From JAAYJG01 sp964450305 (lineage in GTDB: Bacteria > Bacillota > Clostridia > DSM-8532): a stretch of DNA of 64,000 nt. Shown piece by piece: positions 35,882-44,535 of the stretch. Every line of letters starts with the position of its first letter. Position 1 is the first letter of the stretch. Below the pieces are notes generated by a model that did not search any database, was not told the DNA's origin, and saw nothing but the letters and a program-made list of their open reading frames with translations. The DNA is taken from NCBI GenBank assembly GCA_964450305.1, contig CAYVFB010000006.1:1-64000 (forward strand), in the 5' to 3' direction. The position numbers and the translations under genes are program-made.

Positions 35882-37680
35882 AAGGGTTCTTCGTTCGTAC
35901 AGCCAGTTATATCAGGAACCTGCCAATAAAAAGAAAGCTTGTGTTTTCCTTTTTAATTCTTATCGTCATTCCGGCTCTTATTATCGGCCTTCTTTCTCTG
36001 CATTGGTCCAGTAATTTGTTAAAACGAAAAACCGGTCAATATGCACGGGATATTCTGCTTGAAACCAACAAAAACATCCAGGTAAAGCTGAAGGAAGCTG
36101 AACTGCTGTCATTTCAGGTTGTTTCCAATACGGATATTCACGATGCTTTAAGAATGACGAATTATGGGTTCCTAAGCGCATATGAAAAAGTATATTATGA
36201 AAGAATCATCAACACCCAGATACGGGAGCTTATTTCGTCGGTACCAGGCATTGCCGCTATACAAATCATATCAAATTCAAACGCTTCCTATTACATCAAC
36301 CCCGCGTCGTTATCCCTGGAGACAATGCGCCTGGGAGAAGAGGAGAAACGCGTTCTTCAGCAGGCGGAGGGCAGTGTCTGCTGGTTTGATACCGATCCGG
36401 CTTCGTGCACTACTGCTATGGGCCGGGTGATCAACAGCCATATCAACCTGCAAAGAATCGGATATGTTGTGATCTATCTTCGGGAAAGCGTTATTTTTAA
36501 TACCTTTGGTGAAGCGGAGTTTTTTGGCAACGGCGAGCTTTTGCTCATTAATGAACGGGGCAGCATTATATCCTGCCGGGACAAGGCTATGCTCGGTTCA
36601 CAAAACTCGTTTACGGCTGTGGAAATAATCAACAATGCAACCGCGGATGACTTTAATACCTTTAAAATCATTGAAAATAATTATTATGTAACCTACAGGA
36701 CTGTTGAAGGAACTTCATGGAGGCTATTCAGTTATATTCCAACTATGGAATATGACAAAGATATACATTGGATAAGGAACTGGATATGGTTGGTCATTAT
36801 GGCAGCCTGCCTGCTGTCCGTCGCCGTATCCATCGCAATATCCAATGGTATTTCAAGACCGGTGAGGGAGCTGTCACAGAAAATGCTTAAAATTGGAGAT
36901 GGTAACTTCAGCGTATCCAGCACCTATGTCTCTAAGGATGAGATCGGCACCCTGAGCCTTCATTTTAATAAGATGGTGGAACAGGTGAAACAGTTGATCC
37001 GAAAGGTTTATCAGGAGGAATTACTGAAACAGAAGGCCGAGCTGAAATCACTGCGCATGCAGATCAACCCGCATTTTTTATATAATTCGCTGGAATCCAT
37101 CAACTGGATGGCCAGAATCCGTGGTGTGCCTGAAATCGGTAAGATGGTGAAAGCTTTGGGCGATCTGATGCGCAGTAGTATCGGCGGTGAAGATTTTGTC
37201 ACTGTTGAGGAGGAAATCCGCAATATCGATAACTATCTGACCATCCAGAAATTCCGATATGGCGAAAAAGTAAAGGTGGATTTTTTAATTGATCCAGCCA
37301 TCCTTCCGATCAAAATCCCCAAGCTCATCTTACAGCCCATCGTTGAAAATGCCATTGTTCATGGTATCGAGGGGAAGGTTGGTAATGGCGGAATTGTGAT
37401 CACCGGGAAAAACCTGACCGATAGGATTGAGCTTCGTGTTGAGGATGACGGGGTTGGTATGGAGGAGGACCTGGTTGCAATAATCCTTACGAACAATGAC
37501 GAGTTCAAGCAGGAAGGACACACTCATATCGGGCTGAAGAATGTTGTTAGACGCATCCGCATGTATTACGGGGATGAAACCCCTTTCACCATCACCAGTA
37601 AACCCGGTGAGGGTACAGCAGTGACCATCTGCATTCCAAAACAAGGCCATATTCAGTTCTGGAGCCCCACCTCTATATAG
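35878..37680 (+). CDS. YesM-type sensor histidine kinase
   Basis: A 600-residue membrane kinase with two transmembrane helices (about residues 18-40 and 298-322) around an extracellular sensor domain. A HAMP linker follows (SNGISRPVRELSQKMLKIGDGNF), then a His-kinase domain with His399 in QINPHFLYNSLESINW and an ATPase domain with LQPIVENAIVHG and DDGVGM. It pairs with the overlapping response-regulator gene. Kinases of this type sense extracellular oligosaccharides, often through the cognate binding protein. Confidence 0.94.
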   Translation: MKGFFVRTASYIRNLPIKRKLVFSFLILIVIPALIIGLLSLHWSSNLLKRKTGQYARDILLETNKNIQVKLKEAELLSFQVVSNTDIHDALRMTNYGFLSAYEKVYYERIINTQIRELISSVPGIAAIQIISNSNASYYINPASLSLETMRLGEEEKRVLQQAEGSVCWFDTDPASCTTAMGRVINSHINLQRIGYVVIYLRESVIFNTFGEAEFFGNGELLLINERGSIISCRDKAMLGSQNSFTAVEIINNATADDFNTFKIIENNYYVTYRTVEGTSWRLFSYIPTMEYDKDIHWIRNWIWLVIMAACLLSVAVSIAISNGISRPVRELSQKMLKIGDGNFSVSSTYVSKDEIGTLSLHFNKMVEQVKQLIRKVYQEELLKQKAELKSLRMQINPHFLYNSLESINWMARIRGVPEIGKMVKALGDLMRSSIGGEDFVTVEEEIRNIDNYLTIQKFRYGEKVKVDFLIDPAILPIKIPKLILQPIVENAIVHGIEGKVGNGGIVITGKNLTDRIELRVEDDGVGMEEDLVAIILTNNDEFKQEGHTHIGLKNVVRRIRMYYGDETPFTITSKPGEGTAVTICIPKQGHIQFWSPTSI

Positions 37681-37785
37681 TATTTTTATCCAGGGCTAAA
37701 AACGTGTAATGGTGGGAATACATCACCGATTGCACACCCTGGAATACGTCACACTCATTCTCGATGGTAAATCATTAAAACAACG

Positions 37786-37802
37786 CACAAGCATTGCTTG
37801 TG
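37786..37802. promoter_or_regulatory. 17-bp palindrome upstream of the sugar-binding protein gene
   Basis: CACAAGCA (37786-37793) and TGCTTGTG (37795-37802) form a perfect inverted repeat around one base. It sits in the 342-bp spacer between the kinase and binding-protein genes and could be an operator; no known consensus was matched. Confidence 0.35.
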
Positions 37803-38022
37803 TGTTTATTTGTCTGTTTAAGGGGATTTTGTTTACAAAAACCCTGGCTAATGGGTCAATCATGCAGGATTTCCTATACAAAATCTCTTATAAAGCATCT
37901 CAATAAAGTTTATATTTTTAAGTTTCTGGTTTATTCTCTCCAATGTGTTTCCATCAACTTTTCAATATAATGGAATCCAGGCAAAGAAAATATTGCCAAA
38001 TAAAAAGGAGGGACAAAAGGAC

Positions 38023-39357
38023 ATGAAAAAGATTTCAGTTTTACTTCTTTGCATGTTGCTTACAGGCGCACTGGCATTGACCGGATGTGTGGTTCCCGGC
38101 CCGATCTCGGGTTCAGGCGGAGAGAATACCGGTGCGGAAGTGGTAACCCCGCAAAGAAAAGAAAAATCATCCTTGAAGATAGAGGCATGGGGGATTGAGA
38201 CCGACCCGAACTCTGTCATTATCAAGGAAGCAGTGGCTCTTTACAATGAAAAATATAAAGACACCGCTGAAATTTCAGTAGAGTTTACTGAACAGGAGCA
38301 ATTCAAAACAAAGATTGCGACGCTTATGGCAGCCAATGATGATCCCGACCTGTTCAATACCTGGGCTGCAGGTTTCTTAAAGCCCTATGTTGAATCAGGA
38401 AAGGTTTACAGCCTGAATGAAGCACTGAATCAGGATCAGGTATGGAAAAACCGTTATGTTGGCGGTATATTCGGCGGGTTTACCTTTGATGGTAAAATAT
38501 ACGCTGCTCCAAACACACAGACCGTGGTCTGCCTGTTCTACAATAAGGATATTTTCAATCAATATGACATTGAAGAACCTGAAACCTTCGAAGACTTGAA
38601 GACCATCTGTGAAACGCTGAACAAAAACGGTATAACACCTTTCGCGCTTGGCAACAAGGCACCGTGGGTGGGCGCGATGTACGCCGAAATGATAGCAAAC
38701 CGTGTAGGCGGAAGCGACCCGTTCAACAAGATTGTATCAGGCGAAGGAAAATGGCTGGATCCATCCTTCGTAGAGGCTGGGAATAAGATGTATGAGCTGG
38801 TGCAATTGAACGCTTTCCCGGAAGGCTTCAATGCTCTTGACAACGATCCGTCCCGTGCTAATTTCCTTGAAGGAAAGGCAGCGATGCATGTGATGGGAAG
38901 CTGGGCAATTCAACAGCTGACCAACAGCGAAAGCCCGCTTCAGGGAAAGGTTGATGTTTGTAAATTCCCTGCAGTTGAAGGCGGAAAAGGAGATCCGAAT
39001 GCATGGCTCGGTCAGCCCGACCAAAGCTTTGCGATTGGTTCAAGCTGTAAGGACAAAGATGCGGCTGTTAATTTCCTGAAGCTGATGTCCGAACCCGATA
39101 CACAACTGAAGTTTGCGGCAGAAGGAAACCTTCTTGCAACCACAGCGACGCTGGATCCCGCAAAAGCGAATCCTGTCGCAGTGAAAGTATCTGAGCTTCA
39201 AAAGGAAATGACCGAGATGTTCCTGTTTTATGATGTAGCTCTTGGCCCAACGATCGGCAATGAATTCAACAATGCCATCCAGGCTATTACCGCCGGAACC
39301 GCACCTGAGGAAGCGCTTCAAATACTGCAGGATTTCACCGAAGCTAATCAGGAATAA
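38023..39357 (+). CDS. CUT1-type sugar ABC transporter binding lipoprotein
   Basis: ATG 38023 follows AAAGGAGGGAC and gives 444 residues with a lipoprotein signal peptide ending LTGC. The mature protein is a family 1 extracellular solute-binding protein (LFNTWAAGFLKPYVESGKV; AAPNTQTVVCLFYNKDIF; GKAAMHVMGSWAIQQL). It binds an oligosaccharide outside the cell for the two permeases encoded downstream. No ATPase gene follows, so a shared MsmK-type ATPase encoded elsewhere is probably used. Confidence 0.94.
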   Translation: MKKISVLLLCMLLTGALALTGCVVPGPISGSGGENTGAEVVTPQRKEKSSLKIEAWGIETDPNSVIIKEAVALYNEKYKDTAEISVEFTEQEQFKTKIATLMAANDDPDLFNTWAAGFLKPYVESGKVYSLNEALNQDQVWKNRYVGGIFGGFTFDGKIYAAPNTQTVVCLFYNKDIFNQYDIEEPETFEDLKTICETLNKNGITPFALGNKAPWVGAMYAEMIANRVGGSDPFNKIVSGEGKWLDPSFVEAGNKMYELVQLNAFPEGFNALDNDPSRANFLEGKAAMHVMGSWAIQQLTNSESPLQGKVDVCKFPAVEGGKGDPNAWLGQPDQSFAIGSSCKDKDAAVNFLKLMSEPDTQLKFAAEGNLLATTATLDPAKANPVAVKVSELQKEMTEMFLFYDVALGPTIGNEFNNAIQAITAGTAPEEALQILQDFTEANQE

Positions 39358-39366
39358 AGAAGTATC

Positions 39367-39402
39367 TGAACGGTCAGGGAAACCTGAACCCCTGACCGTT
39401 CA
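39367..39402 (+). terminator. Strong hairpin between binding-protein and permease genes
   Basis: A perfect 13-bp stem TGAACGGTCAGGG (39367-39379) and CCCTGACCGTTCA (39390-39402) is followed by AAAAT rather than a T-run. Such hairpins usually stabilise the 5' message or partly terminate it, so that binding protein is made in excess over permeases. Confidence 0.7.
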
Positions 39403-39465
39403 AAATACCTGCAACCAATTGCTGAAATCAGGTTTTATCACAATAACATCAGGGAGATACCAAAA

Positions 39466-40350
39466 ATGGATTTAATGCTGAGAAGGAAAAGAACAATCCT
39501 GGCCTTTGTATTACCGGCACTGCTGATTTATATCTGTATTGTTTTAGTTCCGATTATCAATACGGCATATCACAGCGCCTTTAAATGGAATATCCTGGGT
39601 GCTAAAAAGTTTGTGGGAATCGATAATTTCGTGAACCTGTTTACAAAGGACAAAATATTCCAGACATCGATGGTCAATACATTCGTATTGATGTTCGCAT
39701 CACTTATCATCCAGACACCTCTGGCTATTTTGCTCGCCATCGCGTTAAGCGGAACGATTCGAGGCAAACGATATTTCAAGACTGTTTTTTTCCTTCCCAA
39801 CATATTGTCCAGTGTTGCCGTCGGTCTTTTGTGGACATTTATCTACAATCCCGAGTTCGGTATTATTAACAAGGTATTGGAGTTCCTGGGGCTTGACGGA
39901 CTGACCCGGTTGTGGCTTGCGGATAAGAAAACGGTTTTGCCTTCCATTATCATCACCATATGCTGGCAGTTTGTCGGTTACCATATGATCCTTTACCTTG
40001 CCGCTGTTGAGAACATACCAAAGGAAATCAAAGAGGCAGCACTGATTGATGGCGTGAACAACTGGACAATGATCCGATATATCACTCTTCCGCTGATTCG
40101 ACATGTGATCCGGATTGATACGGTTTTGATGGCCACAGGTTCTCTAAGGTTTTTTGACCTGATTTATGTCATGTCAAACGGAGGCCCCAATCACGCCAGC
40201 GAAGTAATTGCCTCCTATATGTATTACAAATCCTTCCGGGACATGCAGTATGGTTACGGCAGTGCTGTTGCAATGGTTCTGCTTGTGCTGTGCCTGTTGA
40301 TAACCTTTATTCTCAACAGGGTATTTCATAGCGACAAATTGGAGTATTAA
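39466..40350 (+). CDS. CUT1-type sugar ABC transporter permease (MalF-like)
   Basis: A 294-residue membrane protein with six predicted helices and the EAA loop in EIKEAALIDGVNNWTMIRYITLPL. The first helix begins near residue 10 (FVLPALLIYICIVLVPII). A GGGAG site precedes the ATG. It forms the transmembrane channel together with the second permease. Confidence 0.93.
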   Translation: MDLMLRRKRTILAFVLPALLIYICIVLVPIINTAYHSAFKWNILGAKKFVGIDNFVNLFTKDKIFQTSMVNTFVLMFASLIIQTPLAILLAIALSGTIRGKRYFKTVFFLPNILSSVAVGLLWTFIYNPEFGIINKVLEFLGLDGLTRLWLADKKTVLPSIIITICWQFVGYHMILYLAAVENIPKEIKEAALIDGVNNWTMIRYITLPLIRHVIRIDTVLMATGSLRFFDLIYVMSNGGPNHASEVIASYMYYKSFRDMQYGYGSAVAMVLLVLCLLITFILNRVFHSDKLEY

Positions 40351-40378
40351 TGTTGGCAAAAGGAGAGCGTGCTTTACC

Positions 40379-41224
40379 ATGAAAATAAATATACAGCAGC
40401 GAAAAAAAGCTTTGGGCTCGTTCCTGTTTTATGCAGTGCTGATTTGCTTATCTATTACCTGTATATATCCTCTGATATGGCTTGCAATGAACTCATTGAA
40501 AACCAATTCCGAACTGTTTAATAATCCCTGGTGGTTTGGGGAATCCTTCCGGTTTTCAAATTATGCTACAGCCTGGTCGGCAGGAAAGATTGGTAAAAGC
40601 TTTATCAACTCCGCTTTGGTGGCTGTTTCTTCCGTTGGGATCACCATTATTGTTTCCTCCATGGCTGCCTTCGGGCTGACCAGGCTGAAGTGGAAGCTTT
40701 CAAACCCGACACTAAGCCTGATCCTGATGGGTGTAATGATCCCAATTCACTCCACCTTGATTCCGCTTTTTACGATGTTCAACGACTGGGGCATCACAAA
40801 CCGATACATAGCACTGATTCTACCTTATGTGGCCTTTGCGCTGCCGACATCCATCTTTATTCTATCGGGCTTTATGTCCACCTTTCCCAGAGAAATCGAA
40901 GAAGCGGTGGTCATTGACGGTTGCGGGATGGCAGGTTTATTCTGGAAGATTATTATTCCGATGTCCAAAACCCCTATTGCGACCATCACGATATATAATT
41001 TTGTGAACATGTGGAATGAATTGATGTTTGCGCTAATCTTTCTGTCAGATCCCGTAAAAACAACACTGCCGGTTAGTTTGACTCGTTTCAAGGGACAATA
41101 TTCCACCAACTGGACGGTGCAGTTGGCAGCAGTTGTAATCATGGTCATTCCAAGCCTTGCAGCCTATATGTTCTTAAATGACAAGATCATTGAAAGCATG
41201 ACCATAGGATCGGTTAAGGGCTGA
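40379..41224 (+). CDS. CUT1-type sugar ABC transporter permease (MalG-like)
   Basis: A 281-residue membrane protein with six predicted helices, the EAA loop in EIEEAVVIDGCGMAGLFWKIIIPM and the typical MalG-like C-terminus MTIGSVKG. AAAGGAG precedes the ATG by a normal distance. It is the last gene of the sugar-uptake unit and is followed by the hairpin repeat array. Confidence 0.93.
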   Translation: MKINIQQRKKALGSFLFYAVLICLSITCIYPLIWLAMNSLKTNSELFNNPWWFGESFRFSNYATAWSAGKIGKSFINSALVAVSSVGITIIVSSMAAFGLTRLKWKLSNPTLSLILMGVMIPIHSTLIPLFTMFNDWGITNRYIALILPYVAFALPTSIFILSGFMSTFPREIEEAVVIDGCGMAGLFWKIIIPMSKTPIATITIYNFVNMWNELMFALIFLSDPVKTTLPVSLTRFKGQYSTNWTVQLAAVVIMVIPSLAAYMFLNDKIIESMTIGSVKG

Positions 41225-41315
41225 TGACTGAACGCTTTAGGTTTTAGAGAAGGCAGCAGGAAGTAATTCCTGAAACAGTAGACCCGATTTGAGTTTGGCA
41301 ATGAGTTCTAACATT

Positions 41316-41714
41316 TCGATAAAATATTTCCTTTCAGGTTCTGAATCCCTCTTCTAGCCTGGAGGGGTATATTTTATCAAACGATGTTTCACCTTATCGA
41401 TAAAATATCTCCTTCCAGGTTCTGAATCCCTCTTCTAGCCTGGAAGGGTATATTTTATCAAACAATGCTTCACCATATCGATAAAATATCTCCCCAGGTT
41501 CTGAATCCCTCTTCCAGCCTGGAGGGGTATATTTTATCAAGCGATGTTTCACCTTATCGATAAAATATCTCCTTCCAGGTTCTGAATCCCTCTTCTAGCC
41601 TGGAAGGGTATATTTTATCAAACAATGCTTCACCATATCGATAAAATATCTCCCCAGGTTCTGAATCCCTCTTCCAGCCTGAAGGGAGTATATTTTTATC
41701 AAATTCCTTTCACC
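41316..41714. repeat. Five-unit tandem array of ~80-bp hairpin repeats
   Basis: Units start at 41316, 41397, 41478, 41557 and 41638 (81, 81, 79 and 81 bp apart). Each unit begins with TCGATAAAATAT and contains a long hairpin: GATAAAATAT plus TCCTTCCAGG pairs with CCTGGAAGGG plus TATATTTTATC across a TTCTGAATCCCTCTTCTAG loop. Units 2 and 4 are identical, so the 160-bp pair 2+3 appears duplicated as 4+5. The array fills the space between two convergent genes and may serve as a multiple terminator. It is not CRISPR-like because the spacers are also repeated. Confidence 0.9.
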
Positions 41715-41741
41715 TTAATCCCGCTATGCTTTTAATTTTTT

Positions 41742-42635
41742 TCACTCCAGAAGGCTTTCCTCATACTGCTGTATCAGCTTATTCCACGTGCTGATATTCA
41801 CCTTACCGGAAACGGAAAAGCCCATTTCCTGCTGGTAAGTTATCACTGCTTTTTTAGTGTTGGTACCATATTTACCATTGCACCAGTCGTGAAAATATCC
41901 CAACTGTTTCAATGCTTTTTGAACCTGGTACACATCTGAGCCGAAATCGCCATCTTTCAGGGTACGGAACGGCTGATTCTCAAATACGATGGTTACCTTT
42001 GTTCCGTAGGGGATAAACCCATATAACTCCTTTGCGTCTTCATTTTTCATTCGGATGCACCCGCCGGAAACATTTTCTTTTCCGATTACCCAGGGTGTCC
42101 GGGTTCCATGAATACCATATTTACCCCATGGTACGTTCAAGCCCATCCAGGAACCGCCGAAACCGTCTCCCCACTTCGCTTTCTGGATGATCACCCATTC
42201 TCCGAGGGGGGAGGGTGTTGCGTTTTTTCCTCCGGAAACAGGGTATGTTTTTTCTAACTCATTATTCCTGAATACATACATTATCTGTTCATCCAGATTG
42301 ATATGAATGTGGTATGGACTGTTTGCCGCATAGTAGGTGTTTGGTTCAAAAAACACATCTTCTGTATTGAAATCAACGCGAACCACGAAGTTTTTTATCA
42401 ACAATAAAACTGTCAGCAAAAAAAACAGGGAAATCCAATCCTGGATCATTCTGCGTGCGATTGTATTCGACCGGTTACTGGTAGAACTGTTCTGGTGGGT
42501 ACACTCGCGGATTCCTGGATTTTGCCTGGATAAATCTTTTACCAGTGGGTCGCTGATGGAAGTGTTCCAGTGGGTACACTCCCGGATTGCTGGATTTTGC
42601 CTTGCAAAATCCTTTACTCTTTGAGAATTCAACAT
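41742..42635 (-). CDS. L,D-transpeptidase with peptidoglycan-binding domain
   Basis: I set the start at ATG 42635 behind an AGGTGC site (297 aa). A repeated N-terminus comes first: two 25-residue copies such as KDFARQNPAIRECTHWNTS and KDLSRQNPGIRECTHQNSS. A membrane anchor follows (about residues 65-80), then a YkuD domain with HGTRTPW and the catalytic cysteine in SGGCIRM, and a C-terminal peptidoglycan-binding domain (DVYQVQKALKQLGYF). The enzyme makes 3-3 cross-links or attaches proteins in the cell wall. The N-terminal repeats derive from a dispersed repeat also found in the ABC permease at 50.3 kb. Confidence 0.9.
   Translation of the reverse strand: MLNSQRVKDFARQNPAIRECTHWNTSISDPLVKDLSRQNPGIRECTHQNSSTSNRSNTIARRMIQDWISLFFLLTVLLLIKNFVVRVDFNTEDVFFEPNTYYAANSPYHIHINLDEQIMYVFRNNELEKTYPVSGGKNATPSPLGEWVIIQKAKWGDGFGGSWMGLNVPWGKYGIHGTRTPWVIGKENVSGGCIRMKNEDAKELYGFIPYGTKVTIVFENQPFRTLKDGDFGSDVYQVQKALKQLGYFHDWCNGKYGTNTKKAVITYQQEMGFSVSGKVNISTWNKLIQQYEESLLE
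42485..42625. repeat. In-frame 75-bp duplicated repeat in L,D-transpeptidase gene
   Basis: Two copies start at GTTCTGG (42489) and GTTCCAG (42564), 75 bp apart. The segment 42562-42598 matches the reverse complement of 50549-50585 at 36 of 37 positions. It contains a GGATTTTGC/GCAAAATCC palindrome. Confidence 0.88.
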
Positions 42636-42688
42636 AACCAAGCACCTCATTATACTAAAGTGGGCTTCGCCCACAACCCATTATCGGT

Positions 42689-42746
42689 ACTTACAGATGT
42701 AAAACTTCAAATGCTTGTTTTTATTTGATGTTTTACATCTGTAAGT
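42689..42746. repeat. Long inverted repeat between divergent wall-enzyme genes
   Basis: The perfect 17-bp arms ACTTACAGATGTAAAAC (42689-42705) and its complement (42730-42746) extend inward as TTCAAAT/ATTTGAT with one mismatch. The hairpin has about 24 pairs and a 10-base loop. A short GTGGGC-TTC-GCCCAC hairpin lies just before it (42660-42674). Confidence 0.75.
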
Positions 42747-42944
42747 TATTATATGAGGTTTTTCCGGTTTCTTTTCCTGGAACCGGGAATTTTTCATGGT
42801 TGTACTATTCTTTTTAAATTACCAATATATATGGATAGGATTGAGTTACAGGTATGGATATTTTTTGCCAGTGATCCATCATAGTGCTTTGCTCCTGTGC
42901 GATGTTTTACGAAATGACTGTTCCTTTACCGGGAGGAAATTGAT

Positions 42945-44129
42945 TTGAAAAAGCTATTCATCCTTTCTTTTATCTTTTCCGTTTTGTTTTTTTCTATAGC
43001 AAATGCGGATGATTTGATTGAAGAAGCACCTGCATCCTCCGTATTTGAGGATTTTTCGCTGGAAACGTTCAATGGGGAAGAACCGCAAATTAATGCGCGT
43101 TCGGCTATTGTAATAGATTTTGAGTCAGGACGTGTTCTGTTTGAAAAGAACGCCTTCATAAAAAGACCCATGGCCAGTACCACCAAGGTGATGACTGCCA
43201 TTGTAGCACTTGAAAACTGTAATTTGGACGAGGTTGTTACTGTGAGCAGAAGGGCGGCAATGGTACAGGGGTCAACCATCGACCTGTCAACCGGTGAAGT
43301 GTTGTCAATGAAGGAATTGATGTACGGGTTGATGATGCGTTCGGGCAATGATGCCTCCATTGCCATCGCGGAGCATATCGGAGGAAGCGTTGAAAGCTTT
43401 ATTCAAATGATGAATGACAAAGCTCGTGAAATTGGCGCATACAACACCCGGTTTACTACGCCCCATGGGCTTGATGAAACAGGGCATTATTCAACCGCAT
43501 ACGATATGGCGCTGATCACACGGTATGCGTTGAAAAATCCGACGTTCAATGAGATAGTAAAAACTCAGTCCATTCAGGTAGGCAAGAGGCTGATGTACAA
43601 TACCAATGAAATGCTGATGGGCTATGAGGGTGCGGACGGCGTTAAAACAGGCTATACCGGAAAAGCGGGGAGGTGCCTGATCACTTCAGCGACCAGGGAA
43701 GACAGGCGTTTTATTTCGGTGGTTCTTTTTTGCGACAACAGAAACCAGCGCGCTTTAAGCAGCAAGAAAATTCTTGATTATACCTTTGAAGCTTACTTTC
43801 CCCAAACGCTGATCCGTAGCGAGTACATCGGTTATGTGCCGGTATACAAAGGGTTTGAGAAGAAAGTACCGGTTTATGTGGAGAAAACCATTACCATGCC
43901 TGTTACGGAAAGTGAAAAAGCCTGTCTGTATACAAAAATTTCCTTGCCGAAAATGTTATACGCGCCGATCAGGCAAAAGGAGATTGTCGGAACGATGTCG
44001 ATCTACCTTGGCGAAAAGATCCTGTGCGAATCAGTGATTCGGGCAGGAAAAGCCATCCGAACAAAAAATATGCTTCAAAGCGTTTTGGATGTTTTTATAG
44101 TATGGTTGAAAATGGTAAAATACGAATAA
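42945..44129 (+). CDS. dacF: D-alanyl-D-alanine carboxypeptidase (DacF type)
   Basis: The TTG start at 42945 follows GGGAGG and gives 394 residues. A signal peptide (LFILSFIFSVLFFSIANA) leads into a serine penicillin-binding domain with STTK (catalytic Ser in SxxK), SGN in RSGNDASIAIAEHIG and KTG in VKTGYTGKAG. A beta-rich PBP5-like C-terminal domain and a possible amphipathic membrane anchor (VLDVFIVWLKMVKY) follow. It trims the terminal D-Ala of cell-wall pentapeptides. It is divergent from the L,D-transpeptidase gene, which uses the resulting tetrapeptides. Confidence 0.94.
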   Translation: MKKLFILSFIFSVLFFSIANADDLIEEAPASSVFEDFSLETFNGEEPQINARSAIVIDFESGRVLFEKNAFIKRPMASTTKVMTAIVALENCNLDEVVTVSRRAAMVQGSTIDLSTGEVLSMKELMYGLMMRSGNDASIAIAEHIGGSVESFIQMMNDKAREIGAYNTRFTTPHGLDETGHYSTAYDMALITRYALKNPTFNEIVKTQSIQVGKRLMYNTNEMLMGYEGADGVKTGYTGKAGRCLITSATREDRRFISVVLFCDNRNQRALSSKKILDYTFEAYFPQTLIRSEYIGYVPVYKGFEKKVPVYVEKTITMPVTESEKACLYTKISLPKMLYAPIRQKEIVGTMSIYLGEKILCESVIRAGKAIRTKNMLQSVLDVFIVWLKMVKYE

Positions 44130-44535
44130 GTTCAAACAAGGCTGAACATTTTCTTCGTGGCTCTAAGTTAGAATTAAAATGTTTTATTTTGATAGATCAG
44201 GAACATATCATGAGCTGTTTAGAATCATTCACCATATCACATTCTTTATGCATTTTTTAATATTGATTATGCCGTAATATTGAAACCTGGCAAAGAAAGT
44301 ACTGCATTATTACCACTAGCAGAAAAACATAAAATAAAAATATGAATTATTTGAAAGTCCAACTTGCAAAATTCATTAAAATGGTTTATGATAATGTAGA
44401 ATTGGAAATTCAGGCATATGGGGTACAGCAGCAGTCAGGATGTATCAATAAAGGCATCACAAGGCAGTCGTCAAAGATTTGTCGCCTGTTTCACCATTTG
44501 CCATATGAAACATAAACCATCGGGGGATGATGAAG
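44130..44535. other. 406-bp intergenic region
   Basis: AT-rich and without a convincing gene. It holds the likely promoter for the aminotransferase gene (TTGCAA 44364-44369 and TATGAT 44387-44392, spacing 17). Confidence 0.45.
44364..44392 (+). promoter_or_regulatory. Likely promoter of aspartate aminotransferase gene
   Basis: TTGCAA (44364-44369) and TATGAT (44387-44392) are separated by 17 bases. They lie about 145 bp before the start codon. Confidence 0.5.

Noticed and set aside
41316..41714. Possible CRISPR array
   Set aside because: The units are about 80 bp with conserved, not unique, intervening sequence, and no cas gene is near.
42337..42624. Plus-strand open frame opposite the L,D-transpeptidase N-terminus
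   Set aside because: It is a shadow produced by the stop-free repeat and has no ribosome binding site.
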